DNA of 64,000 bases from the NCBI GenBank assembly GCA_963575645.1, contig OY754469.1, positions 41,622,753-41,686,752 on the forward strand, written 5' to 3'. Positions 9,989 to 20,879 of the stretch are shown here, one piece after another. This DNA comes from Xanthostigma xanthostigma (lineage: Eukaryota > Arthropoda > Insecta > Raphidioptera > Raphidiidae). Under the pieces are notes generated by a model. That model was not told the origin of the DNA and did not search any database. It saw only the letters and a program-made list of their open reading frames with translations. Every line of letters begins with the position of its first letter. The stretch's first letter is position 1. Made by a program: the position numbers and the translations under genes.

Positions 9989-10575
9989 ATTTAAAAGATA
10001 AATGTAAAATAATGATTCAGGACACCGAGAGACCGACGCAGCGTATGAGTCAGAGAGAGACAACGATACTTATAGGTAAGCACCGCATACTTGTGAACGC
10101 GCGAAATTAACAATTAAAAACAGGTATAAATAATTAAATTTTTAGAAATCGCAATTAAGGATATTGTTAACTATTGTATAAAGAATAAAAAAAAAAATAT
10201 TATTTATATTTTATTTTTTTTTTTAATATATTTTTCATGGGTCAAAAGTACCCAAATTTAAGATTTTTCGAACCTTTAAAAATTGATATCTCTAAAAATA
10301 TTAACTTTATCGTGAAAAGCCATAGGACCTTTTTTAATTGTATTTTAACAAAGAATACAAAAAAAATTTGTCCGGTTGAAAAATAACAATTCCTCGCAAT
10401 TGTTTAAACAATTTCGGTTTAAACAATATGGCACGGGGTTGCCCCCTGGCAACATGCATTTATATCATCAGTAGGGTAATTTGAAGAGAATCGCATAAAA
10501 AAATTGAGGTGGAATAGTTTTCGATACTCATGCGCCGATTCCTCCTGGACTAATCGTGACACGAGATTTTTATCT

Positions 10576-10918
10576 ATACTAATATATAGAGCTGAAGAGG
10601 TTGTTTGTTTGTTTGGTTGAACGCGCTAATCTCAGGAACTACTGGTTCGAAATGAAAAAAAATTTTTGTTCGATAGCCCATTTATCGAAGAAGGTATAGG
10701 CTATATAATATCACGCTACGACCAATAGGAGCGGAGCATCAATAAAAAATGTAACTCAAAATTTATCCGTCCGACAAAACTTTTGAACGGTAACTCCGAT
10801 CATCATGAAATTTGGACGCAGCATTCATCTTGGTAAACTAAGATAAATGTGTGTACTCATGTCCCTCTCCCTTATTCGTTCTTTTGCACTCGAGTGAAAC
10901 CGTGCGGGACCGCTAGTA
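10576..10918 (+). mobile_element. RTE-tail-related SINE-like element, copy 1
   Basis: It starts TCTATACTAATATATAG and ends GTGAAACCGTGCGGGACC then GCTAGT, with the conserved middle CGCGCTAATCTCAGGAACTA. A second copy, with an insertion, is at 45691-46316. It is non-autonomous with no ORF. The ending is shared with RTE-class tails, suggesting mobilisation by an RTE LINE. Confidence 0.65.
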
Positions 10919-11762
10919 TAATATATAAATATACATAGAAGCTCCTGCTTTTGAACTTAAATCTAGGTTTTCTGCATATAAATAATTAAGATTATCGATC
11001 TCAAAAATAATGTGAAAAATGCATGGAAACAAAAAAAAAATACTGCATAGCGTTTTGGGAGCGCTAGGTAAGACCACATCACTGGGCCCTCCAAAATAAT
11101 AGTTAAACCAGTAGTAAAATTAGAAAAACAAAGTTTGGAGGGAGCCAAAAAATTATTGAAAGACGTACAGTGTTTTTTAATCTAATCCGAATTTTTTCGA
11201 TCTTTCTGGGGCTTTTCTGGGACCCCCTTCTGTTCGGGCCCTATAGACACTTGCTCCTGTAGCCCCTGCTTGGTTATGGCCGTGGTTGTATAGATGTTAA
11301 AAAATAAATATCATAATTTTTATTCATACATTTCAAAGATAAAGCTAACTTTAACAAATTATAGGTCGGTATAATAGTGTCTCCATTTTACCAACACAAT
11401 AAACATATACGCACCTATATAAAGCTATAATAATAATACGTACGTACACCCACATGCCTATAGACGCTATTGTTTTCTTTTCTTTTTTCTGTTTTGTATT
11501 TACATACAGATACAACAATAAGAATATTTTGTAAGACATAAAAACATGGTTTTAACCTTGTTTGCAGTCAAAAGAAAATAAAGTAAACATAGGCAGCTTT
11601 CCGTTTATATTGTAAATAAATGTCATTATTCTATATTTTATAAGGCTTGTGAAACTTCTGCAACTGTATTATAACTTTCTTTGTATCGCGCGACCCAAAG
11701 ACTGGAATAATTTCTGACAATATTTTAAAAAAAGTCAAGTTAGAATTCTAAATTCAGAGCCA
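10919..11762. other. No gene; repetitive AT-rich sequence
   Basis: A segment near 11190-11280 (rich in GGGCCC and CCCCTGC) looks like part of a dispersed DNA transposon, but I see no partner terminus. Confidence 0.3.
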
Positions 11763-12721
11763 CAGTGTAATAGAGCTGTAACAAACCGTATGTATTCGTT
11801 ACTGAGTAACGGGTACATCGTCTGACTCAAAGTAACGAATCGTTACTTACTAATTCATTTCGTTACTCGCATGTTTCGTATCCATGTCAGATCGACTCGT
11901 TTGATACGGTTATACGAACACAATATGTTATACTTAGTTATAACTATAAGTAATAATTCATAAAGTACGAAGTCATGACTCATGTCGTATCACATATGCG
12001 ACGGGCTTTGGTGCGAAGCTACATGCTTATTGCTTGATGCTGTTAAGGTGACTGTGTACGCAGATTGTAAAATACGCACTCGGGAAATTTCAAATTGTGG
12101 CCACAAAATTCATTTTACTACTGTTTTTATTAGCTGTGATAGAGCATTAAAGTTCATAAAATTTGGCTTGCTGCTTAAAAATTTAAGAAAACACATTTTT
12201 TTGCACTAAAAATTTAATCAAAAAACGCCATATTCGTCAATATTTCTTTACAGTATGTCACGAGATTTCAAATTACGGGAAGGCAAATTAAAATTTTACA
12301 GTTTTTTCTTCGCAAATTGGTGTCAAAAATATTGACAAATTTGGCTTGCTCAATAATTTTTAACAAATTAATTTTTTTCTGTACAAAAATTTGTGTAAAA
12401 GTTATGCTAAATTCTCGTTTTTACCCGATTTTTATTCGCTTATTTAGGTCAAATAAACTGTAAAAACTTCGTTAAAAGTCATGTGGGAAGAATGGTGCAT
12501 GTTTCTAGTTTATTTTGAAGCATTAACACCAAAGATTGAAAAAGATTTTCCATAGAAATTCTAGATTTTCTAAACTGATGTTTTTTGAGTTATGTTTACT
12601 AAAAATGATTCATAGATGGAACCACCAACACAAACTTTTACAGTGGAAGTAAATTGTTTTTCGTAAAATGTGTGATGTGCAGTAGCGGCTCGTATCATTT
12701 TTGATCAAAAACATTATATTA

Positions 12722-12760
12722 TAGAATAGAATAAAATATAATCTTTATTGACATCCAAGA
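12722..12760 (-). repeat. LINE 3' tail with TTCTA repeats
   Basis: On the minus strand AATAAAGATTATATT is followed by (TTCTA)n. The same arrangement occurs at 63933-64000. It looks like the 3' end of a severely 5'-truncated LINE using a short-repeat tail rather than poly(A). Confidence 0.5.
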
Positions 12761-12956
12761 GGTATATAATAACGTCATATAATAATTTCAATTTACAAAT
12801 TCGAAAAACGTGCGTGATTAAAATTATATAACTAAAATCGTATATGAGAATCATATGGACACATGTCCATCAACAATTTTTTTAATCTATTTTTGAAAGC
12901 AGGTATGGCTTGAATAGCTTTTATATTAGAAGGTAACATGTAATATTTTTAATATT

Positions 12957-13045
12957 TTTGACGTGATAACGTCTTATAAATTGATGAATCACGTCAAAAT
13001 AAAAAGATGAAACACCGGCTGCATGCACGAAAAAGTGTAACGTTC
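12957..13045. repeat. Repeat family H, copy 1
   Basis: It contains TGACGTGATAACGTCTTATA and the GAAACACCGGCTGCATGCAC block shared with copies at 13579-13785, 19485-19606 and 49862-50047. A terminal fragment only. Confidence 0.6.
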
Positions 13046-13165
13046 CTAACGTTACTAAGTGAGCGACTAGAATGCCTTCGGTAATTTTGAAGCAGATATC
13101 ATCAACCGATTGAGATGAAAATTTGTATACACGTTTAGTTTGAATGACAATGCATGGTTAGCTGT

Positions 13166-13580
13166 GTGACGTCACTCTAAATCCAATATGGCGGACTTCT
13201 TAAGATGGCGGACTAATTTTATTATGGTTTCCTACAATATGAGTATCAAATAAAAGGACTTGCTGAGAATAACTCGAAAAATAAAGTGACGTCAGTCTAA
13301 AACCAATATGGCGGACTTCTAAAGATGGCGGACTAAGTTTTTTATGTTTTCCTACAATATGGGTATCAAATGAAAGGGCTTGCTGAAAATAACTCGAAAA
13401 ATAAAGTGACGTCACTTTAAATCCAATATGGCGGACTTCTAAAGATGGCGGACAAATTTTATTATGCTTTCCTACAATATGGGTATCAAATGAAAGGGCT
13501 TGCTGAGAATAACTCGAAAAATAATGTGACGTCACTCTAAATCGAATATGGCGGACTTCTAAAGATGGCGGACTAAGTTT
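13166..13580. repeat. 120-bp tandem repeat, about 3.5 units
   Basis: GTGACGTCA recurs at 13166, 13286, 13406 and 13526, exactly 120 bp apart. Each unit has the TGACGTCA palindrome (CREB/ATF consensus) followed by two ATGGCGG blocks about 22 bp apart (AAnATGGCGG resembles a YY1 site), then the CCTACAATATG and AATAACTCGAAAAATAA segments. Units differ at only a few positions. The array ends where a family H copy begins. Confidence 0.9.
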
Positions 13581-13785
13581 TTGACGTGATAACGTCTTAT
13601 AAATTGATGAAACACCAGCTGCACGCACGAAAAAGTGTAACGTTCCGTAAAGTTCCGCCTGACCTTGTGCGTGCAAGCGATAGTGCAGTAATGTATTATT
13701 AAATATGATATTCGAGCGGAATACGTTATCACGTAAAACTATCGTCCGTAAACCGACTTTACAGACAACCAATTTTTACCTTTGC
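13579..13785. repeat. Repeat family H, copy 2 (both ends)
   Basis: It runs from TTGACGTGATAACGTC to CCGACTTTACAGACAACCAA. Both ends carry an ACGTGATAACGT-type motif in opposite orientation, suggesting subterminal inverted repeats. The interior has the cytosine- and guanine-rich GCACGCACGAAAAAGTG block. No ORF. Confidence 0.6.
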
Positions 13786-13796
13786 AATTAAAATTA

Positions 13797-14650
13797 AACC
13801 GGTCAAGTGCCAGTCGAACTCGCACACGAAGGGCTCTCTACCATCGTACAAGATAAAACACTATGTACTTTGTTGGGATTATGGATTCGGTGACGGTGTA
13901 TTTATTAAATAATTGAAGAGTTTAATTATTAGAAGATTGTCTTTTATTCAAAATAGAGTATTGGAAGTATTCCTTGATAGTGTCACACTCACGGATCAGA
14001 GAGAACTAACTATTAACAACTGTCTTATAATGGTTGTCCTTTTACCTCTTGTAATATTTTGGGTCTATTCTACGGTGAAATTATACCTAGGTTTTATGAC
14101 TCGTAATTCGAGTACTAATTACCTTTACTTCTAAGAAAGAAAATAAATCCTTTTACAGGATTGATAATTCGTTTACCAAATGTTATCCGAAAAGAAAACT
14201 TTCACTTTTAAAATAAGATATCTTAAGAGGGATATTTGAACCCAATATTTCCACATACATACTTTTAAAACACTTTTGTAAAAGAAACAAGAGAAGTGCT
14301 ATAACAATATGTAAAAATTTGGAAAGTAATTGTATAATTTAATTACATCTATTCGAAATTCGCCGTCGTGGTGCAGGGAAGTAATACGAATGCAAGGAGA
14401 TAGCACAAAAACGATTACGCACAACGACACTATAGGAGGTTTTTTTAATGCTTGTGGCGGCCATTTCGAAATTTGCCATCTTGATTTATTTGTTGTTAGA
14501 GCGCCAATAGAAATACACACTGTGAAAATTTCAACTATCCTACTACGGTTTATGAGATACAGCTTGCTGACAAACGGACGGACGGACAGCGGAGGCTTAG
14601 TAATAGTGTTCCATTGGCACCCTTCGGGTCCGGAACTCTTAACAGAAAAA
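13797..14650 (+). repeat. Dispersed insect repeat of the CGGACGGACAGCGGAG type
   Basis: It starts near CCGGTCAAGTGCCAGTCG and ends in a block containing ACGGACGGACGGACAGCGG, TTAGTAATAG and GGGTCCGGAACTC. These closely resemble a non-coding repeat I recognise as abundant in Lepidoptera and other insects. Diverged, no ORF. Confidence 0.55.
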
Positions 14651-14868
14651 GTAATAAAAAAAAGTCTGTAGATATATTTGGAACATGTATTGACTTAGAT
14701 ATTTTAACATTAAATTAGCATATTATCGATCCAGAAAGTAATTGTGACCAACTTTTTCGAAATTTTTCGAATTTTGTGTTAATTTAGAAACCGAATATTT
14801 CTTTAAATTTTCTCTTAAAATCATATTATAAACAACTTTTTTAATACCATTTTTCGATATATATTATA

Positions 14869-14960
14869 CTAGCTTTTGCCCGCGACTTCGTTCGCGCCAA
14901 GTTTGATGTTGATAGATCAGTCAGTCACGGTTTCCTTTTATATATTTAGATAAATGTAAT
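14869..14960 (-). repeat. RTE-type tail fragment
   Basis: CTAGCTTTTGCCCGCGACTT then CGTTCGCG is the (reverse) ending of RTE-derived SINE and LINE tails common in insects. Only the terminal part is recognisable. Confidence 0.5.
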
Positions 14961-15457
14961 AAAATGTATGAGACACTTTTTATTTCGCATGTTTTTTATC
15001 TCTTGATATGCTTAGATGAACGCCCAAATAGTTATATTTATTATATTATTATACCTACGCCGCTGCAATAATGTGTTTGCAAACGAAATAGTAACACAAA
15101 AGATATAAATTCTTCGCAGATATTCGTATCAATAAAATTAGTGAAATCAAATTATCCGATAATGTACGAATCAATCTTCTTCCATAGTGCATTTTGCATT
15201 TATATGCTCGTAACATAGACTTTTGCGGGTGCCTGCGGGTGCAGAGGGGCATGTAGAAATTGTGTAAAAATGCATGTAGAACTGAAATCTAAGTTGATCA
15301 GCTGGGCTCCAGCGACCTTAAGTAAACTATTGTATGTCGTATGAAAAGTACCGAGTAACGTAACGATACGAAAGTAACGGGTACTGGTTCTTTAAGTAAC
15401 GAATACATACGGGTACACAATTTCTCGTTACTTTTACAGCTTTACAGTGTAATAATA

Positions 15458-15704
15458 CAGGAATGGAGAACCTTTCTACACCTACGAGCCATTTTTTTTT
15501 TCAAAAATATATAATGTAGCCATGACGTGCCGAAAAGCAGGCAAAAGAATTTAGTTGTCAAAAAAATGAATCAAACATAGAAATGATTTGAGCGCCATGA
15601 AACTTTTTCGTATATTTATTATTTTGCACCTAAATTAATGTCGTGCCAAAAATAATCTGTCGCGTGCTACCTGTAGCACGCGTGCCATATGTTCGCCACC
15701 TCTG
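15458..15704. mobile_element. hAT MITE, 247 bp
   Basis: The termini CAGGAATGGAGAACC and GTTCGCCACCTCTG are imperfect inverted repeats, flanked by a perfect 8-bp duplication TAATAATA (15450-15457 and 15705-15712). It sits against the duplication of the preceding element. No coding sequence. Confidence 0.85.
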
Positions 15705-15719
15705 TAATAATAGATGTGA

Positions 15720-15910
15720 GACAATAAACGTTCACTTTGGTTAATATTCGAACGGTCACTGCGCGTGCACCAAGCCCATCTACAAAACTAGCTTCAAAAC
15801 ACGCATCGTGTGAAGCGAACATACATAAAAGCCATCGCCACAGCTCGCTTGAAACCTGGCAGCCAAATCCAGCAAGGAATTTAGCGGCAAAGCCAGCCTC
15901 GTGTGCATCG
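15720..15910 (-). repeat. Harbinger-like family N, partial copy
   Basis: It matches the inner and one outer part of the element at 29125-29550 (GCGTGCACCA, AGCGAACATA, GCCAGCCTCGTGTGCA), in the orientation of 29579-30008. Both termini are degraded. Confidence 0.55.
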
Positions 15911-17697
15911 GTTTTAACTGTTATCAATTTTTAACGACAAATCCTCTTTAAACATAAATTCCTAATCGTATTGACATTGATCGTATCTAGATACAATGCG
16001 TACGCATAACTCGTAAGCATTAATGCTAGTCTATACAAACAAATATATTATATAATGTAGAGAGAAAGGCATTAAAAACAGATTGATGTGCGGCGGCTCA
16101 GATCGCAGTTTCTGTCTGTACGTCTGCCTGTTTAACACTATATGTGTTCTATTCAAAACGGGAATTGTTTTCGCATCCAGAGATGTGTATATTCGAATCC
16201 CAGAGGTGATTATTTCCACGACTGAGTGACGCTGAAGGACAGACGCTCGTCTGACAGATATGTACAAATACAGGACGAGTCAGATGATATTAGCTATACC
16301 TTGTTGAATGGCGAAACTGATACAGGACCATCGCTTTATCACATACATTTAATAACTTCTATATTGCTAGTGGCCGTAAGTGGAAACGTGGCCCATGAAG
16401 TGAGACAGCAAATTACTGTTTTTCTATCTCTTCCTTTTTACTTGACCCGTTGTGCGCAAATGTCGAATTTGTAGTGGGGCAATTAGTAAGTGGAATGGAG
16501 CAAGCCACATCCCTTTCACAGCTTAGTTCCATGTGCAAACTGACAAGCATCCATTCACGGACATGCGCATGAGACTCAAAGTATAATAAGTGAAACAGAC
16601 GTATATATGGCTGCACCGTAGTGTTTAAGTCTTTCTCTCGATCTTTGCTAGCAATATAGAGGATATTAAATGCATGCTTTATCACCAATGTTGCTGATGG
16701 GCTATGTGCAGTTACTATGGTTTGTCGCGTCTGTGTTTGTTGCATTGCCAACTAGCCTAGTCAAGAAGTGAGATTCTTGAGAAAAATAGATCCAAGTCTT
16801 CAAAAAATATGAGCAATAGCTTATTCGATTCGGATATATTCCGAAAAAGTCTTTTTTTTTATTTTTTTCGCCGACAAAAATTACATTTGTTATTAACAGA
16901 AAACGAAAAAAAGCCCTTCAGATTTTTGGCAATTACTCAAAACCTATAAGCGATAGCAGAAATTGAAAAATAAAATTCCGTTGAAACAATATTTTTTAAA
17001 TTTATTTTTAAAAAAGTGAGGCTGTAATTGTTATAAACTATTTTTTTTCGAAAAACCGCCTCCATTGAAAGCAGCAAAAAAAATGTTTAAATAATTGGTG
17101 TCTAAATTTTTGGCTAACCCTTGTTAGTTGTTACACGTGAAGCGATGGGAAATATTTATTAATAATTCTATAATTTTATAAGTGAATTAGTCTATAAATT
17201 TGAAATGTAATCATTTGATTAATATAAATTAATTTTCATTGTTATCCACAAGGCAGTCGATGTTTGTTTATCTAAAACTCACTGATGTTCGTCTTAAATA
17301 CAATTCCACACCTCATCGAAATATAACCCATAGGTATACAATCTACTATTAGGTATAATATTTTAAGTTATTTGTTTTTAAGCTTTATTTCACGTCTTGA
17401 TTTTAAAGTTATTCCTGTTTTAAATATTTTTAACAAGTGGGAATTTCATTTCGATTTGCCGCCTTTAGGATAATTAAAAATCGACTTTATACAGTAATCG
17501 AAGAGAAATAGGGTAGCGCCGGGACGGCTGTCCGGCCCGCACATTGCTTGACAACATAGATTCATATAGACACGCGTTCGCTCTCGTTGCTCGCACAGTA
17601 CGAATGTCTGCGACAGATGTTCCAATATCTTGCCTCGATGTTTATGCCAGCGACCCACTCAAAACTGTCGAATTTTTGTCTCGTGCCGTTATAGATC
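15911..17697. other. No gene recognised
   Basis: Short open frames only. Bases 17500-17690 are relatively GC-rich and lead directly into the hAT element, but no termini or coding similarity are seen. Confidence 0.3.
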
Positions 17698-17990
17698 AGG
17701 CCTGGGCAAATGGCGGCCCGCGGGCCGGATCCGGCCCGCAGTAGAATTTTGTCCGGCCCGCGAAGCATTTTATAAAATGATTATTAAGAGCGAAAATAGT
17801 TTGCCAACATAATTTGGCGCATAAAAAAATGTTAGAAAAATAGTAAAAAGCAAGGGCCACAACAGACGAAAAAAGCTTTTTTTGTTGCGGAAATGAAAGG
17901 ACCTTTGTTTTTTGCTGTCCAAATTTTTGGTTCACGGTGAAATTTTTATCAGCAATGTGGCCCGACGATCAAAAGATTTGCCCGCCTCTG
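17698..17990. mobile_element. hAT (Charlie/ZBED-like) MITE
   Basis: It starts CAGGCCTGGGCAAATGG, continues with repeated CGGCCCGC blocks, and ends TTTGCCCGCCTCTG. The perfect 8-bp duplication TTATAGAT lies at 17690-17697 and 17991-17998. The GGCCCGCGGGCC-rich end is typical of a hAT group found across animals. There is no transposase in its 293 bp. Confidence 0.88.
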
Positions 17991-18027
17991 TTATAGATTA
18001 TAGTTATACCATTATTATCGACTGCTA

Positions 18028-18117
18028 ACAAAAAAATTGGTTGTCTGTAAAGTCGGTTTACGGACGATAGTTTTACATGATAACGTATTCCGCTCGAATA
18101 TCATATTTAATAATACA
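18028..18117. repeat. Repeat family H, copy 3 (one end)
   Basis: TTGGTTGTCTGTAAAGTCGG through GATAACGTATTCCGCTCG matches one end of the copies at 13579-13785 (reverse) and 49862-50047. Confidence 0.6.
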
Positions 18118-18230
18118 TAACCTAAATTTTAGTAGCTGTCAAACTATATTTTTACCGACTAATAATTTGATCAACCAAAGCAAAATACATATTTTTAAGC
18201 AATTATAAAAGACATTTAAAAGAATGTATA

Positions 18231-18382
18231 TGTTACCGGACAAACCCGATTTCAGGACAAACTAGTTTGGCCTAGGCCAAACTAGTTCTACAAACAAGTT
18301 TGGCCTAGGCCAAACTAGTTTGTCCTAGTATGAAATAGTAGGCCAAACTAGTTTGTCCTGAAATCGGGTTTGGCCGGTAACA
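18231..18382. mobile_element. Palindromic element with TGTTAC...GTAACA ends
   Basis: A 152-bp hairpin element. Its arms begin TGTTACCGG and end CCGGTAACA. Inside are two full copies and one partial copy of a shorter palindrome (AACTAGTTTGGCCTAG then its complement), so it is a palindrome built of palindromes. It is probably flanked by TA. Another element with the same six terminal bases but a different interior is at 52463-52602. Confidence 0.75.
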
Positions 18383-19484
18383 TATATATTGTCACGTGGT
18401 GCCATAGCACCGCGACATTTTTTTAATATTAGCATAAAAATTATTATAATAAAATAAATAAATAAGGAAATCTTAAATCACTAAATTCGCGGGTATTTGC
18501 ATGCGCGGTACGATTTGGATCGCGTGGCTTGGACTTATAAACATAAGTGTGTCTATCGTGTGATCCAGTCGTCTGACTCTAAATACGCGGTATCTGTGAT
18601 TTTCAAAAGTGAAAAAGTGACAAACAATAGTTGTTAGGTTTGAAATAATTAAAATCAATATTTATTAGTTACGGGAAAAATAACAAACATTAAGTTGTTT
18701 TCCGGGATTCGGTGTGGTCGCATGAAAAGGACGCTCATGGAATAAACCACAGAATCATCTTCAAGCTTCTTCTCAAAACCGAATTTAGACTTCATTGTAC
18801 TACTATGAAGCGCCTAAATACCCGTAGTCACTCACGAATTATGTAAAGTATTCCTAGAATAAGTATTGTTCAAGTGTAAGTAAGTACTCTTCAGAAAAAG
18901 GTATGACGCTCACGCCTAGTTTTCTTTTCCTCTTTCACGTTTTATTATTTTTTTTTTTTTAATTTAAGCAACCTTATTAAATGTACTTCCCTAGATAATT
19001 AAGTGATCACCTCGTCAGGGTTCTACCCCCAGTTCCTAATTGTCAATCATGATCAAATGATATTGTTAATATTAAGAATGTACTTGTAAATCAGATTTCT
19101 TTGTACCTTATCACCGACACGTTTTTTTGAAGTGATTATGAAATATAATTGTTATCGACCAACTGCATATTCTTTTCTTTGTTACATTTCTGCACAAGTT
19201 TCTCAGAACAGTAGAAGAAGTGGAGCTGTACCCTCTCTGATCACTATGGGCCCAAAATAACACCGGTACAGCCCAAACAATCCACCGTTTTGAGAAATCT
19301 GTCCGTCTTTTTTCTTTTATTTATTCACAGGTGGGAATGGACCTACGTTACCAGAAATCCTTCCACTGCCGTGCTATAATATGTATTATATATTTGTTAA
19401 CAAACCGTATAATTTATCTGGCCATCTGTCAGATGTATATTTCGCTGGAACAGCCGAAAAAAATGTTGAACGCACACTACTCTC
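18383..19484. other. No gene recognised
   Basis: Unique-looking AT-rich sequence without ORFs or paired repeats. Confidence 0.3.
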
Positions 19485-19606
19485 TGACGTCACGCGAGAA
19501 GAGAGAGACTATCGCTTATATCGCGCTCTCGCTTGCGGAACGTTACTATTTTTCGTGCGTGCAGCCGGTGTTTCATCAATTTATAAGACGTTATCACGTC
19601 AAAAAA
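19485..19606. repeat. Repeat family H, copy 4
   Basis: It contains GGAACGTTACTATTTTTCG, CGTGCAGCCGGTGTTTCATC and ATAAGACGTTATCACGTCA, matching the other H copies. The two overlapping open frames here are chance translations. Confidence 0.6.
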
Positions 19607-20400
19607 AAAACGCACTATTAACTAACGATCCGTCCCGGTTCATCCCGGTGCTGTTTTTATTTTTTAACAGTAAATCAACTTCTATATTCTGTAATTGGAA
19701 ACCAATTTCCGAACAATATGTATCGTATGCTTTTAATTATTCGAAGCGTAGTTTCTCTTCATTAACGCTGGCATAAAAGATACCTTGTACCTGTCTATAT
19801 AAACAAAATTCCCACGCGGAGAGAGTTACAAACTGAGTACATTTCTTATACACACTGACACAGGTTATAAATGGCGCCTGGTCACGCATTATGTGTGTAC
19901 ACGTTGGTCAGACTGGACCGGGACTGGACTGGGGACTGGTCTGTTTGTGTGTTAAGACAATGATATGATAAACGAGACGTTAACAGTGACACGCGGTGCG
20001 TGGGCCAGCGTTACAACCGAACGCCCAACGGGGGGTCCTTCACCATACACTCACGAAGTAACAAAATATACTTCGTATGCCTCAATGGATTGAATTCAAT
20101 GAGATGTGTGAACAGAGTTATAAATTATAAGAATTGTCATTTAAAAAAATATTTTTTTACTGCGTTTTTCATTAATAACGATAGCTCGTGCTCACCAAAG
20201 GGTTGATAGAATTGCTGAATTTGTTGAGACGTCATGGCGTTTCCATGATTCGTTTTTTCAAAACCCTTAGTTTCCATAGTCTAGTGAAAGCATTGGATAT
20301 TTTTTATAGTTTATTATAAAAAAATAACAACACACTGAAAGAACATGAAAACTTATTAAATATGGTCACTGAATTGTTTTTTAAATATTTCTTCATTTTT
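19607..20400. other. No gene recognised
   Basis: Short frames only. Bases 19895-19945 contain a small degenerate run of GGACTGG units. Confidence 0.3.
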
Positions 20401-20450
20401 TATAATAATAATAATAATTTCTTTTATTCCATATTGCTAGTTACAGCGTA
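20401..20450 (-). repeat. LINE-type 3' tail with ATT repeats
   Basis: On the minus strand AATAAAAGAAATT is followed by (ATT)n. This resembles the 3' end of a 5'-truncated LINE. The body is not identifiable. Confidence 0.35.
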
Positions 20451-20879
20451 GATAGCGTCAATAGGATTTAAAATATCAATAAAACATTAAATATTAAAAT
20501 ATTAAAATTTTAAAATCTATATACTAAAATTCTTAAAATCTATATTATAAAATTCATCTAAGTTATAGACTGCATAACTCATTAAAATCTTTTTCATTTT
20601 TTGTTTTATTTTCAATACGTCTAGTTTTATTATTTCTGAGGGAACCGGTAATTGCTCGTATTCCTCTCGGGAGAAGAAACTATAACTAATTTGGAATGAT
20701 TTAAACTTTATCACATCGGGGTCGGAATTGCGTTATTTTCGAGAAAATCTACTCCGGTTTTCTTTTTACAAAAATCTAAATTTCAGGATTAAAAAATAAA
20801 AAATATTCTCACTTTTTGCCTGAATTTTACCATGATCTGATAGCTTACTAATTGGTCAACCTTCCTAAGGCTAAAAACC
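20451..20879. other. No gene recognised
   Basis: An AT-rich stretch. A short block near 20640-20680 (GAACCGGTAATTGCTCG) recurs inverted near 21370-21400. Confidence 0.3.

Larger units (their letters stand above)
8776..10553. repeat. Giant near-perfect palindrome, about 616-bp arms
   Basis: The left arm 8776-9393 is the reverse complement of 9394-9452 plus 9989-10553, once the hAT insertion at 9453-9988 is removed. In the parts compared base by base I found only about one substitution per hundred bases (for example GCGTTGC against GCGGTGC near 9240 and 10083). The termini read TAGTCCAGGAGGAATCGGCG and its complement, compatible with a TA target. The centre is the family A inverted pair (9337-9449). 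No transposase. It is either a recent foldback transposon or a palindromic duplication; arm identity implies young age or gene conversion. Confidence 0.85.
8458..10575 (-). mobile_element. RTE-type retroelement tail relic, split by the palindrome
   Basis: Bases 8458-8775 plus 10554-10575 form one element interrupted by the giant palindrome. On the minus strand it ends in GAAACCGAGACGGGCCGCTAG, the usual ending of RTE-related 3' tails and their SINEs in insects, and it starts with ATAAAAATCTCGTGTCACG. A diverged copy of its middle part lies at 32365-32500. No coding sequence remains. Confidence 0.6.
12047..15317. mobile_element. 3.3-kb composite insertion flanked by TTAA
   Basis: It splits hAT MITE copy 1 at a TTAA that is duplicated at 12043-12046 and 15318-15321. 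The ends GGTGACTG and CAGCGACC are short imperfect inverted repeats. TTAA duplication is typical of piggyBac- and Kolobok-type transposons. No transposase frame is visible. The interior holds a LINE tail, family H copies, a 120-bp tandem array, a dispersed repeat and an RTE-type tail, so it is a composite of nested insertions. Confidence 0.6.
11771..15444. mobile_element. hAT MITE family T, copy 1 (interrupted)
   Basis: The termini TAGAGCTGTAACAAACC and TTTTACAGCTTTA are imperfect inverted repeats, bounded by the 8-bp duplication CAGTGTAA (11763-11770 and 15445-15452). Uninterrupted family members of about 330-345 bp are at 47469-47811 and 54863-55193; they are filled with GTTACT/AGTAAC motifs. 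Here the element is split by the insertion at 12047-15317. The 8-bp duplication and TAGAG terminus fit hAT. Confidence 0.85.

Noticed and set aside
13166..13580. Array considered as CRISPR-like
   Set aside because: Whole units repeat with no distinct spacers, and the sequence is clearly eukaryotic.
13200..13772. 190-codon minus-strand open frame with internal peptide repeats
   Set aside because: It is the translation of the 120-bp tandem array (120 is divisible by 3, so the frame stays open). No start context, domain or independent evidence.
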